Shown one piece after another: positions 34,206 through 47,342 of a stretch of DNA of 64,000 nt; the stretch's first letter is position 1, and every line of letters starts with the position of its first letter. The notes beneath the pieces were generated by a model. That model saw only the letters and a program-made list of their open reading frames with translations. It made no database searches and was not told the origin of the DNA. A program made the position numbers and the translations under genes. Location: contig CM019064.1 of the NCBI GenBank assembly GCA_009667805.1, forward strand, positions 269,371,662 through 269,435,661. The letters run 5' to 3'. Origin of the DNA: Leptobrachium leishanense (Eukaryota > Chordata > Amphibia > Anura > Megophryidae).

Positions 34206-34907
34206 TTTAAACCTCTTTGCTACGGATGACGTGTAGGGACATCCTGGAGTTTCCCCGCAATATGCAGAGGATGTCCCCCATAAGTCATGGGGTCTTTGCA
34301 GCGAAGGGTGAGACCCCAGATGCTCCGGTTGGAGTCCTGTGGTGGCCTGACTTCCTTGAAGTTATAACATCCCGTGGGACCCCACCCAGCGCCTTGACGT
34401 CATTGCACCAGTGTGCAATGATGTCATTTCCAGGCGCTCCTCCGGCAAAGTTGGGAGAGTGCCTGAAAGGGGGTCTTTGGACCTCTCTATCTCCCCATTG
34501 GTAAGTGGTATGAAAATAAGAGAGGCATCACTGGAAAAATCAGTCTGACATTTCTAGCTTTGCCTCTCTTGGGGCCTGCCCCCGCCAACTGACATCATCG
34601 AGCATGTGCCCCATAGAATATATAACCACAAAGGTTTAGATGATAATATGTGAAAAAATTATTTTACACGCTGTAAATCATTGAAATCTGAATGGAAATT
34701 CAATTTTGTTTACATATTTAGTTATAGCATTCTGGCAAAACATGACGTATACATATATTAATGATATATTTTGAAAATAAGGATATATAATTTGTCTGGG
34801 TCCTACAATAAAACAAACTTCAAATCACATTTAAACATAATGAGCACAAAACGGTCAAAATGAGCTCAGCACACAGGAGTGAAATGGCTCAGCAGTGAAG
34901 GGGTTAT
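34206..34907 (-). mobile_element. TTAA-type element related to family C
   Basis: The left end is TTAAACCTCTTTGC. The right end reads, on the complement, TAACCCCTTCACTGCTGAG. The right ~120 bp ('tgagcacaaaacggtcaaaa') is also found reversed at 20497-20600 and inside both family C copies. The interior is GC-rich at 34230-34600, with an AT-rich right part. The frame at 34217-34504 has no domain. Confidence 0.6.
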
Positions 34908-34909
34908 TT

Positions 34910-36275
34910 AATCCACTCTGCTTCATGCTGTTAGTTTCTATTCTTTCTTTTTTTTTCATTTGCATCTACATTTTCACTGTTAGCAAGCACTTTTAAGCCA
35001 CTATCGAACTTGCCCAGTGATGGATTACACTGTGCAAAAAAACTCACACATATGATCTGTATTGAAGGGAACAATGGACACAATATATACGTTCATATGT
35101 TGATCTTGAGCTGGATTTATGAGTGCGCAAATATAAGTGGAAAATAGGATAGTTGATTTCTCTTTATTTTGCCCATTTGATATGACAGTGATAAATACAT
35201 TTTATTGTCTGATGAAATATTGGATGAAAGGTCTGGTCTATATTGGCCTGTGGGTTTAATAAACTTAAACTCCTTGTTAATATAGTAATATCAATGAATT
35301 GCACATTTCATATATTTCATTCCCTTCCATACTGAATGTTGTAATAATTCAATTTTGTTGCCTTTTCTCTACAATCTCAATTTAAATTAAACAATACCAG
35401 TGACACAGAAAGAGGCACAAGGTTTTTATGTTATCTGCTTTGGTGAAATGGCCAGTGAGCATGATATGATGCTACTGGAAATTGACTTTGTCAGGCAACT
35501 TTAAATATTCAATCATTTTTTCCAGGCTGTCAGACCAGAATTTAACACATTATCATATAGACGTTAAAAGACTCATTATCTGTTCAAAATTGAGTTAGAC
35601 TGCTAACCAAAACTGTACTTATGTCCACATTCATTCACTGTTAACATATAAAAAAATATAGCAATCAGTACATGCAAATTGAAATTCAAGAAGTCAGTGT
35701 CAGAAGTGGTCTAAGGACCTATATAACCAATGACATCCAATATAGTATGCTAATTCACCAAGCATAATACTTTTTGAACCACTTACATTAATTGAAATTA
35801 ATTAATGAAAACGAAGCCATAGAAGTAATTTTAAGTTATTTAAGTATCTATAGGGAAATGTGAATACCTCTCATGCATTTTGTAACATTTTATTGGCCTC
35901 TAAATCCTTTACTTTGATTATTGCAGCATTAAAATGCTTGTTTTACACCTTACGTTTAAGTATATCATTGTCAGAAGGGTGAGTGATGCCTTTTGAGCAA
36001 AAAGACAATATCCAAATGCATGATAAATATTTTTTTTTGTCTGGCTCGCTGTCATTCTAGATAGCAGTATCTGGTTTTTATTTTCTAAACTTATTGCTGT
36101 TTAATGCATTATTTTCTAGTAACCAACAATATGGTAAAGTTCTTAACTTCAACCTTGTCAGTAATAAGGGGTTTTCAACTTTGCCCTTCAACATGGATGC
36201 CTTGAAACTACATCTCTGATTCTTAAGTTCTCATTAGATTGGCTGTGAATAATGGGAAATGTGGTTTCAAAATAC
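34910..36275. other. AT-rich DNA with no supportable feature
   Basis: Short frames only; nothing recognisable on either strand. Confidence 0.5.
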
Positions 36276-36898
36276 CTAATGCCCTATCACCTGGTGAGCG
36301 CTAAAACGCCATCGCTAACTGAAAAATGTAGCACGAGTCGCTAAAAGGTAGCGCCTGCCGACCCACCAACAGATCGATTAGTCTGTGGACAAGATCTATT
36401 ACTGCGCTCTAGTGAAATTCTATGCTCGCACTAGGTTCCGTGCTACACCAGAGGCTCTGTCAGGGTTGCACCTGGCGCGGGCCATGGTGGGACCCCAAGG
36501 TTCAGGGGGTCTGAGCCCAGTATGCAGGGAAACCCACACCTCAGTACCATGGTGGAAGCGGATACTGGGTGATACCAGAGCGGAGTACAATGGGATTAGA
36601 CAGGAGAGTGGTCAATAGGAGGTCCAAAGTCTGAGGAGTAGCACAAGGCTGTGGTTGGTGGGCAAAGCCAAGGGGTCTGATACACGGTGAATCAAAGAAC
36701 ATACATGCAGAATATACGTCTGAACAGATCAGGATATAGACCAATACTGAGGTAAGGCACATAGGAGGGAGTTGTCCTTTATGGACACAGGTAGGGGTGT
36801 GTGTGTGTGTTTGGTGCTTGACTGATTTAACCCCTTTCAGTGCTGGTTTGACTGAGGGCAGCACTTTACAAGTACCTGCCCACATGCAGGTAATGTTC

Positions 36899-37147
36899 AT
36901 TCAGCAAGCACCACAGGGTCCCCGAAGTGCAAGGAAAACCCGCCACCAACCCGCCGAACATTCGCTAAAACCCGCAAAACAGCTGGATTAACCCCGCTGA
37001 ACACACCGGAGGAACTCGAGCAGCCGCCAATCAGAGCGCAGGGCAGCCGCAGGAAAAAGCCGACACCGCAGACGAAAGGAGTAAAAAAAAAAAAAAAACA
37101 GTACACTTGAATGTTTGAAAAGTGAAACGCTGTTTGCAAAGAAACTA
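36899..37147 (+). mobile_element. Family A copy 6, internal fragment
   Basis: It begins 'attcagcaagcaccacaggg', matching position ~105 of a complete copy, and continues to 'cgctgtttgcaaagaaacta'. Both termini are missing. It includes an A-rich run at 37083-37099. Confidence 0.75.
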
Positions 37148-37993
37148 TGACCTAGAAACAATAATGCTTCCAACATGTGTCCCTTATCACTTGGGTGACC
37201 TTATCCGACATGTTGCAAGGGAAACACAATGCTATTACGACCATATGGAAGAACAGGGAAAAGTGAAGCCCTGTAACATGTATAATTCATATGCTGCAGC
37301 AGGCCAATGATGGCTGGTCACCTGTGCTACTTTGTGGGATTGATGAACTGCAGTGTATGGTTTGAACGGCATTTTCCATGCAATGGCCATCTGCAGGAAT
37401 TGGTTATATGTGTCTATTTAAGCAGAGATCTTTTGGCCATGCATGTCCACATTGGTTAAGGTTATCCCATAACTGCCTCAATAAAAGCAAGTCTTTATCT
37501 TTGTTTAGTTAATGTGTATTTAACCCTCTGGATCATGGACGGTGGCCTGCAGGACTATACTAGAGAGATCCATTTTGACATCCAGTGTGAGTATACATCA
37601 GACATGCAAGAGGAATTAAATGCTAGGTAGGCATATTTAACATACAGTATTTTTCACTCCATAAGACACCCCCCACAATAAAAATGTGGGGGAAATGTCT
37701 GCATCTTATTGAGCGAATATTGACTGCTCACTGACCGGTCCTGTTTGATGTTTCATTGTGAGCTGAGGCTGAAACGTACAAATCAGTGATCACAGCCGAG
37801 CTGCACTTGATGCCTAATCTGCCAATAATATTTTAGCATACCATTTGGTTCATAATATTTTTCTTTCTTGTTTTCCTCCAGTAAAACCTAGGTGCATCTT
37901 ATGAGGAGGTGTGTGTTATAGTGCGAAAAATATGGTAATTGTCTGATCTCATAAAATTGTACAGATGTGACAGCGATACATTACAGAGACCTA

Positions 37994-38572
37994 CAGGATT
38001 ATTCAAAGAGATCCGAATTGTGGCCGAAAGATAACCGAACACTGAAATTCAGCATATAGTTACCTTTCCTGGCCATTCGGCTATTCAGAGAGCAGGCAGT
38101 TTGCCAAATGTTGGGGAATTGCCTGCACATACGGCGCCTGTTCGAGGGCAGTGAAATCCCCATAGAGAAGCAATGCTACGGCTATTCAGAGAACAAAAAC
38201 CAGCAGTGAAAAGTTGCCGAATTGCCCTGCTGTTCTGTGGTTTCATTCCGCAGATTTATTCAGGCAAATCCCATAGGCTTCAATGTTAAAAATATTCCCG
38301 TTTTAATTCAATATGTAATAAACTGTTGATTATAATATTCTGCAGTAAAAAGTCTCTTTATTTATAGATTTTTTTATGATCTTTTAGGCATTTTCGGGAT
38401 TTTTTGGCCTTTTTTTAAAAAAAAATAGTTTTTCCATTATCAGCCCTTTTTATTATCATTCATTGGATCTTATATGTAAATTTCAGACATTTTCGTTCTG
38501 TAGCTTCTTTGACCTAGAATTTGCCATTCTCCAGTCATTCTCCTGCTTTTCACTGCTCTCTGAATAACCCTG
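37994..38572 (-). mobile_element. Family A copy 5 fused to a family B end
   Basis: The left end 'caggattattcaaagagatc' and hairpin region match family A reversed. The sequence follows A until 'ttctgtagcttcttt' (38510), which is interior to A. It then continues as family B ('cattctccagtcattctcct', ending 'ctctctgaataaccctg'). The A terminus with the 'gtcaccg' hairpin is deleted at the junction, so this copy once lay next to B DNA as copies 3 and 4 do. Confidence 0.7.
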
Positions 38573-38999
38573 AATGATTGCACAGAGAGCAGCAACTGCC
38601 ACATTGCTGACCAAATCCATTGCTATGGTTTATGGGGCCAAGAGAAAACTTGTGCTGCATTCCTTAACATAGGCTGTTAACTTTGGGCAATGACCGTTTT
38701 TTTTTTTTTTTTTGAGTTAGCACCAGGGTTGAACAGTAGGTATGTTTTGCGATTAGAGTCACTCAAAAAATTAGCACAGGCACCAAGTGATCTGTTAGTT
38801 GCATAAGCTCTAGAGCTCTCTAGTGCTTCCCATGTTAAATATAAGATGTGGAAACTACAGTAAACCTACGGTACAAATCGCTAATACCAACGCGCTAAGT
38901 GATTTTTCCCATGTCTAGCAAGAGGCAAACAATCTGTTGGTCGGGCGCTAGACTGAATTAAGGTTAGCTCATACCAGGTGATAGTGCCCTTAGAGGGAG

Positions 39000-41830
39000 T
39001 GTTAATGGGACTATCTGGTACAAAACTGAGATGACATGGACAAATATTACTCTTAAGCTACTATTGAGTTTTTTTATAACATACATTATCAATTGAGTAA
39101 TGTTTTATATTTGTAGATCATGTAAACGCCGACCATTAAGACAGAATAAATTTTAATAAATTACTTCAATAGAGAAATAAAGACAAATGTATGTCACTAG
39201 TGTGATTCTATAACTTTATTATATCCCCATTCTTCACATGTCGGCATTTCTGTCATTAGTCTAAGTGTAGTAAGTCTTTGTATTTAGTTCTGGTAGAGTA
39301 CCCACAAGACAATAACTTTATAAATGGAAGAAGATAATTTTTCATGTCTTGACTTCTACAAATATCTAACACACAATTTAATTTTCATTTGCATTACTCT
39401 GGGAAGGATACTCTAGCTCCATTTTTCACATAATTTCTGATGTGTTGCCTTCGTAACCGTTGCTCTCAGGTTTTGAAATACTGGCTATTTGTCATCAGTG
39501 TGCCCCAGTTATTGTTAGTTGTAGGATACTAATCACTAACAAAGAGATGAATTCCACTGTTCTCATTGTCAATCTGAATAATGTTATTTATTAAAAGCTG
39601 ACTATTAATGGAAATTAAATCTAGGGTGAGAAGATGGTGAAAACTGACAACAAAGTAATAGTATAAATAATGTATAACTTCTTATCTCTCTATTGCTAAG
39701 ACTAAATAATTGCCATGCCCCTATGCATAATGCAAACTTCACACTTTTTCGAAATTAATAAAACTGAGTCCATAGCAAGTGATGCGGCACAATTTTTAGC
39801 ATATAACATTGATTTAAGTGCCCATACGGAAGGCATTCATCATACTTGCTGTGATTCCGTTTCAAGCAAGCCTTGGTGAACAGTTTTAAACAACTTCATT
39901 AACAGATCATTGATTCACATTTTACACTTGAGACTTAAGAAGGTCATTAGTCTTCCCTTGTTTGTATCCAATTTCCAATCTCCCAATAACTTCAGTAACA
40001 CAAGCTTGGGAAGATAAGAGGAAATGTTCAATAAATAATTATATAAAGAAGACATGATAAAGACAAATTTGGTATAAGGATTCATTCTATTGACTCTGCA
40101 TCGTCTAAACATTGCAACTCTTTTTCAGTTAGTCAGTGACCTTTAATTTAACTAATTGAACATTTTATTTAACATAATGTTGCTTGTTTCACCACTCAGT
40201 CAATAAAACTTAAATCAGTGGTTTGTGGAATAAATCAACAGAAGTAAACACAATTTTGTTTAGACTTAGTTTTAAAGGTCGTAAATTGTTCCTCAATCCA
40301 AAACTTAAATGTAATTAAACAAAGCTAATTTAAATGGTCATGTATGTCCGAGCTCAACCATAATGTATGGCTAGGAGTATTGGAAAGTACATTGGCAGAG
40401 TCCTCAGCTTTACAACCATTGCTATTGTTTGATTGAAGGCTGTCAATATAGGCATTGTGAGAATAGAAATCATAAAAGTCTTGCTCAGAAGAATGCAAAA
40501 GCCAAACAGGAACAAGTGGTTGACTAAGATTTGATTAATTAGTAACAGTGAAGTGAAGACAGAGAGCAACTGATAACAGAAATGACTGGAAACAGGAAAA
40601 TAGTATAGGAATGGGCTGCTGGACCAGATTATGGATATTCTTCAGGAGTCAGAGATCAGTAATAAAGATTATACGATTCTTGACATAGAAAGATTTGCCT
40701 CTGTAAATAAGCATAATAATAATTTTGTAGTAGTACAACAAGTCATACAGCCAGAAGATCTGAAAAAGCTGGTAAACCATAAGGCAGTGTACCATGGGTT
40801 TTCAGGTTTATATGCAGTGGTCAAGTCAAGCAGGAATGCACTGGATGCAGTTCATCCACTATTTTCTCACACTGAATGGAGTTGCCTTTTGGTCCACACA
40901 CTGAGAAGCTTATATTTGGTTCCAATAATAGGTTTCTTTATTAACTCACCAGAAATATATAATATGTATAATAATTATCAATAGGAATCTCTAAAACCCA
41001 GCCTTTCTTTATGTTTAAACATTGATATCATATGTTCATTTGGAGTTGTGGGTTAAGTGCATTGTGTCAATTTTTTAATTAAGTAGCAAAAATCTTGAGT
41101 TTCCGCACTTTTTTTCCCCCACGCATTCTGTTTAGAGAATGACCCTGGTCAAGGATTTATCAAAGTTTGGACCAAACTGGGATCTTAGAACGACTACTTT
41201 TAGAGTGGAATCCCCATTTGTTTCTTTTGAAACCAATGGATAATCGATAATTTTTAAATTGTGCATACAGACAGATTCTGTAAGGTCACTTATTGTATGA
41301 TCAATTATTACACTTAATTCCAGCACAATGAAAAGCTAAGAAAACTGAGTATATCTTCAAGGTAATTCTCATGAGAGATACACTGGACCACAATGATGGG
41401 GTTGATGTAGCGCAGAAAACATAGAAACATTGTATATTTGAAGTAGTAATAAATTGTATAAATTTATAATATATGCGCTGCAAGACATATTGTGCAAGGA
41501 TTATGGCCATAATGGGGATGGAACCTGATCTATTCTGGGAACTGCTTGTTTTCAGTCAATCCCTGTTTCTACAATTCTTGTTGATAGAAGATATTGCTCA
41601 TGCATAACAGGGTGGTTGGGTCTAACTGTTCCAGCAAAAAGGAAAAATGAATTGTTTTTGCTTGTGTTCTTGTGAATGCTATCTATTTTCAATATGTTTT
41701 GCTTACTTAACTTTGGAGTTGCTAATAAATATTGAAGGAAAATTCCTCATTCTGATCTTTGAATGTCCCTTTAAGAACCTTAAACTGAGAAAACCTGTAC
41801 ATAATGTGTGATTAGAATGAGAAATATATA
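39000..41830. other. AT-rich DNA with no supportable feature
   Basis: The frame at 40631-40984 is the longest here (117 codons). It starts MDILQESEISNKDY, has no recognisable domain and no repeat neighbour, and I regard it as chance. No RNA gene was seen. Confidence 0.5.
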
Positions 41831-41834
41831 TAAA

Positions 41835-42917
41835 CAGGGTTATTCAGAGAGAGGTGGGAGAAAACCAGGAGAATGACTGGAGAAGTGAAAATTCTATCAG
41901 GGTTATTCAAAGAGATTCGAAAAGTCACCGCACGTTCGGTGACTTTTCGTTCGCTTCAATTCGGTTCCTTTTGCCGATCCCATTTCGGTGACCCTGCGGT
42001 GTATTCAGCAAGCACCACAGGGTCCACGAATTCCAGGGAAAAGCTACCGCAAACCCGACGAAAACGAACAGCAAAAGCTGGCGAATGCACGCCGAAAACA
42101 CGCAAAAACATCTGGATTAACCTGCCGAAAACCACGGAAAAACCCGAGCAGGAGCCGATCACAGGCAGCAAAGCCTCCGGAAAAAGCCGACACCGCAGAA
42201 GAGCGAAGTGAATCAATTAGGAAAACAGTTTGCATGAATGATTGAAAAGTGAAACGCTGTTTGCAAAGAAACTACTGAGCAAAAATGTCTGATATTTACA
42301 CATGAGGTCCAGGGAATGATAATAAAGAGGGCTGTTACAGAAAAAATAGGTAAACTTAAAGAAAAAAATATTCGGACTTTTAAAAAAAAAAAAAAAAAAA
42401 TTCAGAAAAATGCTTAAAATATCCTAAAAAAATCTATAAATAAAGAGACTCTTTACTGCATAATTTTATAATGAACGTTTTATTAGATATTGAATTAAAA
42501 CGGGAATATTTTTAACATTGAAGCCTATGGGATTCTCCTGAATAAACTTGCCGAATTAAACCACCGAATGGCAGGGCATTTCGGGAACCTTTCACTGCTG
42601 GTTTTTGTTCTCTGAATAGCCGAAGCAGTGCTTTTTCATGGGGATTTCACTGCCCTCGAACAGGCACCGAACAGGATTTGGCAAATTGTCTGCTCTCTGG
42701 ATAGCCGAATGGCCAAGAAAGGTAACCGAACACTGATTTTCAGCGTTCAGTTACCTTTCTCAAGCAATTTGGATCACTTTGGATAACCCTGTATGTCAAA
42801 ATAGCAAAAACCAGAAAAATTCTCCCATTTATCTCACTTTCAAAGTCGGCTATTTGGTCTAGATTGTTCATTCTCTTGGCAATTCTCCTGGTTTTCACCT
42901 CTCTCTGAATAACCCTG
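41835..42917 (+). mobile_element. Family B MITE split by a family A element
   Basis: The left part 41835-41897 starts CAGGGTTATTCAGAGAGAGG and the right part ends with its inverted copy at 42917. Placed together they correspond to the complete family B copy at 123-302. The break lies after 'gtgaaaattctat' and the right half resumes 'tatgtcaaaatag', so TAT is duplicated around the insertion. Confidence 0.85.
41898..42791 (+). mobile_element. Family A copy 3, complete (894 bp), in family B
   Basis: Both ends carry CAGGGTTATTC-type termini. TAT at 41895-41897 and 42792-42794 flanks it. The left hairpin is AAAAGTCACCG / CGGTGACTTTT at 41930-41950; the right hairpin near 42719-42760 is partly decayed. 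An A-run interrupts the middle at 42383-42400. The frames at 41873-42245 are similar in the other copies but show no transposase motif, so they are likely by-products of a GC-rich segment. Confidence 0.9.
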
Positions 42918-43477
42918 TATATCTTTTACTGTAATATTTTTTGATCGTAGGCATGTGTAGCTTTGCAGAGATTTATGTTACATTATGTGAATAATTATTC
43001 TGATGCGGAAAACAGTGGTGAACTTAAGCTGCATAAACTAATACGATATGTCTGAGTCTTTCATAATTATGAATTGGAACCAGTAATTGTTTATTAACAA
43101 AATAATGTGCAAATGAAGAATTATGAACCTAGAGGGAAAATAATAGTGTTGGGCATGTGTTACGCACTGTAAACCATTGATAAAGGGATGGCTCATTAGT
43201 GCTGTAAAGAACTCATTATATGCCTAATATAAAATTGTTGAGCACCAATTCAGTTTAATTTAGTTTATACAATAAATTCTTAATGTATTCCAGTTCCTAT
43301 AACAAATGAAACCTGGCTGTAATATCTTATTAAAAGAAGAAAATGGCACAGTGTGTACAACTGTCTATTAGAATCCAGGGAATGTAGTACTAGCTATGGA
43401 TGGCATTATTATGTACAGGTTCACGGACATTCTTTGAATTTAATATTGTGCAAAAAAAACTCTGACACTAGACATGA

Positions 43478-44180
43478 AGCCAGATTACGAACTTCATGCT
43501 AAAATGGGGACGCTAACAGGGAAAACATGCATCTGCAGATTTCCCAGTAGCATCCCCATTTTAGCGTGAGGTTCTGGGGAAGGAGCTACCTCAGCACCTT
43601 GCCCCGGAACCATGGGCTACCCTAGGTGATACGCGCGGTAGCCTTCTGTCCCACCACGAGTGTCACCTCCTGGAGTCCATAGGACTCCATTTAGGGTTAT
43701 GCTACCAGGCTGCGAGGCCTGCGTGATCTGGTTCTCGTGAAATCGTACAGGGCCACAAAGTGATCACGGAGGGAGACTGGGGACAAATAGTCCTCAGTCT
43801 CACTCTGCTCCTGGCAGCCAGAAGCGGCAGATCGGGCCGCTGTTCTCGCCGCGGGATGAGAGGTGAGCACCTGATTTATAGAGGGGGTTTAGCTAGTGCG
43901 GTTTCTGCAAAAGTGGAATCAGCACCAGCTTCTAGATGACGGTATAATTTTTATCACCACATTGGTGTGGTAATTTGCGTCAGGACTTTGTAATGCCTTA
44001 CTTATCCAAATGCTAATTACTGTCTTTACACCCCATGTTAAATATAGGGTGAGCAAAGTACAGTAAGCTTGCACAAGCTAGCGCAATCACCTATGCGCTA
44101 ACATTTTTTTTCCATTACTAGCGTTAGGAAGGTATTCAGAGGGGCATGTGTTAAAGTCATTTATCCTGACAGAAATGTTT
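43478..44180 (+). mobile_element. Family E element, best copy (~0.7 kb)
   Basis: It opens with a hairpin in which 'atgctaaaatggggacgc' (about 43498) pairs with 'gcatccccattttagcgt' (about 43551). It continues through a GC-rich stretch ('ggagtccataggactcc', itself a palindrome) into an AT-rich right part ending near 'aaagtcatttatcctgac'. The same ends occur in pieces at 19990, 20625 and 33424. Boundaries and class are unknown. Confidence 0.6.
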
Positions 44181-44381
44181 CTGCTTCTGCTTGTGTTTTG
44201 TTTCACATGGAGTTCTATAGAAATAAGCGCAGATGACACTTTTTTTCTTGTTATTATTTTGTGTTGGGTTTTTAAAAAATACTAATTTGTGTTATTGGAG
44301 TAATAATTGCCAATGAGGTAGCTAGGAACCAGATCTTGTATACAATATCTATAGCTTTAGCTAAACAATATCTAAGCTTTA

Positions 44382-44808
44382 GGCTGGGGTCAGACCAGCG
44401 CACTTTTAACGTGCGTTCTGGCGCACTTAATCACGGCCGCACTAGCAGCAAATGACGGGCAATGACGGCCAATATACGAAGTACGGTCGCACGAAAGTCC
44501 GGCCGCGCAACGCAAGTGGAAAATGAACGCATTTTTTCGAGAACGCAGAACCTCTAGCACGGACGTACAGAGTGCGCTGCGCCCGCTAGCGGTGTGTGTG
44601 TGTGATTTGGAGACGTCAGACCCTGCTCATGTTCGGCCAACATAACGTCCAGACGCAAAAAGTTTCCTGGTTTGGATTCGTAAAACATCACGCACGAACA
44701 TGCGCATCGTATGACCGTTTTCGCATATTCCGTGAAAAAATACATCAATGCGTTCGGACGCACTTTTTTTACGTTCGCGTGTAAAAATACTTTCGTTTGA
44801 CCCTAGCC
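44382..44808 (+). mobile_element. Family D Harbinger-type MITE, copy 2 (427 bp)
   Basis: The termini are GGCTGGGGTCAGAC and the complement of GTTTGACCCTAGCC, flanked by TTA on both sides (44379-44381 and 44809-44811). It matches copy 1 closely over the whole length in the same orientation. Confidence 0.85.
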
Positions 44809-44824
44809 TTATTGTATATTTTAT

Positions 44825-45928
44825 CCCCATAATGACCGGGCAGTTTTACAAAAGTCTGTCCAAAAGTGCCTGCTGCTGTTTTTACGTTTCAGCGCTGTTT
44901 GTGTCTAGGTCAAATTTTCCGCTTACTCGTTTATGCAATCCACACATATTATATACGGGTTTTCTGGCCATTAAACTGGACTTTCTAAAGATACCATTAT
45001 TTCTATCATATCCTATAACTTAATATTTCATATTTTTTTTATAGTATGAAAAAAATGGAAAAAAAAACACACTTTTTAAAAATTTAATCCCCGGCTAAAT
45101 AGTTTAAAATTTTTGTCCTGAGATCAGAAATACCCTATTTTTACATGTTTTTGCTTTTTAACACCTTCACTGCTGAGCCAGTTCACCTCTGTGCACTGAG
45201 CTCACTTTGTCCATGTTAAGCTCATCATTTTTAGATGCCAGCTTAAGTCCTATTTAATTAAACCCCCCAGTCAATTTTGTTTTTAAAAAAAACAAACAAT
45301 TTGTTTTTTTAGATTTTTTTTTTTTTTTTACAACAAACCTAGTCATGTTTTGTATCATTGGAAAGGCCATGACCAGGCCTCTCAAATTATATAAAACATG
45401 ACCCTCTAGCTGCCAGGGATGGGGAGATATGGTATCCAAATGATCCCCCTATCTCCACTTAGCAGCTAGGGGGTTAACTGGCCCACTGACTTCCTCATAC
45501 ATAAGGTGAGGATATCAGTGGGTGGGTGGTGACCCGGAGGCTTGACTGACATCCAAGATGTCAACCACCTCTGGGTTTGAATCGCGATTTGGTGCCGAAT
45601 CGCAATCTGGCAACAAAGGGGTTAATGCCATGCAAAACTGCAAAGCGGTGCAATTTGTTTTAACGAGCCCCCCTCCCCTTCCTCATGGTCACTGCAGGTG
45701 CCGGGGGGCGTGGCGATGACCTCATCATGCACTGTGATGACGTCATCGCGCTTGCTGGGCCCCCTGAAAAGGCGGGGCAGGCTTTCAGCCTGCCAGACCA
45801 CCGCATGAGCCCAATGAAGGCGAGTATTGGGAGGGAGGTTAGGAGACCCTGGCGTACCATGTACGTCCACTGGTCTAAGGGAGACTTCCCGATCAGATGT
45901 ACATGGGACGTCAGCTGTCGGGAAGGGG
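44825..45928 (+). mobile_element. Family C element copy 2 (1.1 kb)
   Basis: It begins CCCCATAATGACCGGGC and ends at GGAAGGGG. The flanking tetramers are TTAT (left) and TTAA (right), so the TTAA duplication has one change. It follows copy 1 in order: AT-rich left half, internal 'cttcactgctgagcc', GC-rich right half with 'tgacgtcatcgcgc', and the 'gtaccatgtacgtcc' hairpin near the right end. It lies 16 bp after family D copy 2. Confidence 0.8.
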
Positions 45929-45929
45929 T

Positions 45930-47330
45930 TAATTGACTGATGGCTTGTAAAAAATTAAGCTGGTAGAAAGCTGGAATTTGACTTCACACATCTATTTGTA
46001 AAGTTATCATTTACCCTTGACCAGCACATAATGAGTTACAAAGCTAGAGTTTTCTAAACTACAATAAAATGATTTAAAGTGGGGGGATTATCTAAAATAG
46101 TATATTACAATGTGCTTCAAACACCAGAATAGAATTTAAACATGACTGTGCCTAAAATGACCTTAGATTTTGATGTGCGTAGTTGGTCTCATAATCTTCT
46201 AATATATATATATATATATATATATAAAATTGTAATTACTAAAGAAGCACCACAGTTACACAAACTATTACTGCTGAAATTTGTAGGTTTGCTTTTAGTG
46301 AAAAATTATCTTAACAAAAAAAATGTTAATAGCCTTTCCAATCCCAAGTGCCATTTATAACCTTAGTGGAAGGGCACTGCCCCATGTGCCCAAATGATTG
46401 AGCCTCCAGTTGTATCAGTATTACTTACCTACGATTTTTGATTTCATAAAGAGTGGGCAATTAATACCTGTCTGTCCATGAGAGCAATTATCTTGTTAAA
46501 AGAGGTGGTACTAACTCACTGTTTATTACTTGTTGGACAGGCTCTAAAATAGTCCCAATGTAGCTTTATTACATCAACATAAAATTGGATTCCCTGATGA
46601 GGATATTAGAGCAACATTTCTTCGAGCTGAGAGCTTGATACAGATCTTTTATAAAAAACACCTGAGTATTACTGAGAAGAATTGGTTGACAAAAAATAAT
46701 CTACTTTACCCCATTTCAAACTTTCCTATCATAAATGATATTAAAATCAATATACAATAATATACACCTTCTGATCATCTTTAATTGGGGTGAATGAGTA
46801 GTATGTGTTCGAGGGTACCTCCACAATAATTTTAACGTTTATGTGCATTGGTACCGTATAATGATGTTGATGTTTGTGGTTAGGATGTGGTTTTGTAGCG
46901 TATTTATACATAATTTATTTTTAATCAGGCACTAATTGGAGGTTTACATTTATTGATTATATATGGGCTTGTGACATTTAACTTTCCCAATGGCATGTTA
47001 GTTTGTATATATATATATAAGAAGATAGGGAGCACTGTTCAGGAAGTAAGTGCACACAGGAGACTTCTCTTCTCTTCAAAAGCTGCTTAGTTTTCAATAT
47101 TCAATAGGAGAGTCAATGATTCAGTCCTCCCAGGACTTTTATAAAGATGATATTTTATGATATTGAAATGATATAGAATTTAAATTAAATTGTGGAGCCT
47201 ATGCCTAGGGCTGACTGGCGGCTAATTTTCGTCCAGCATGGATCATTGTTATGTGTAGGCTAATGGACAGACTATGGGTGAGATCCAGGAAAGGGCCCTA
47301 AGGTAAAAGGCAGACGCTAATGCAAAAAAT
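45930..47330. other. AT-rich DNA with (TA)n tracts
   Basis: Microsatellites lie at 46201-46227 and 47009-47019. The last 60 bp ('gacgctaatgcaaaaaatta') echo family E words but are too short to assign. No gene was seen. Confidence 0.5.
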
Positions 47331-47342
47331 TAGCGCGGGGTG

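Larger units (their letters stand above)
36279..38992. mobile_element. Family F candidate: 2.7-kb inverted-ended composite
   Basis: The left end has 'ctatcacctggtgagcgcta'; the right end has 'gctcataccaggtgatagtg', its inverted counterpart. Just inside, 'gcgcctgccgacccaccaac' on the left matches the complement of 'ttggtcgggcgc' on the right. Such flanks suggest one element later filled by insertions: a family A fragment at 36899-37147, a reversed family A/B piece at 37994-38572, and anonymous DNA. Alternatively two related fragments happen to face each other. Confidence 0.45.

Noticed and set aside
40631..40984. 117-codon plus-strand frame as a host gene exon
   Set aside because: No domain, no splice context, AT-driven composition and no support from neighbouring sequence.
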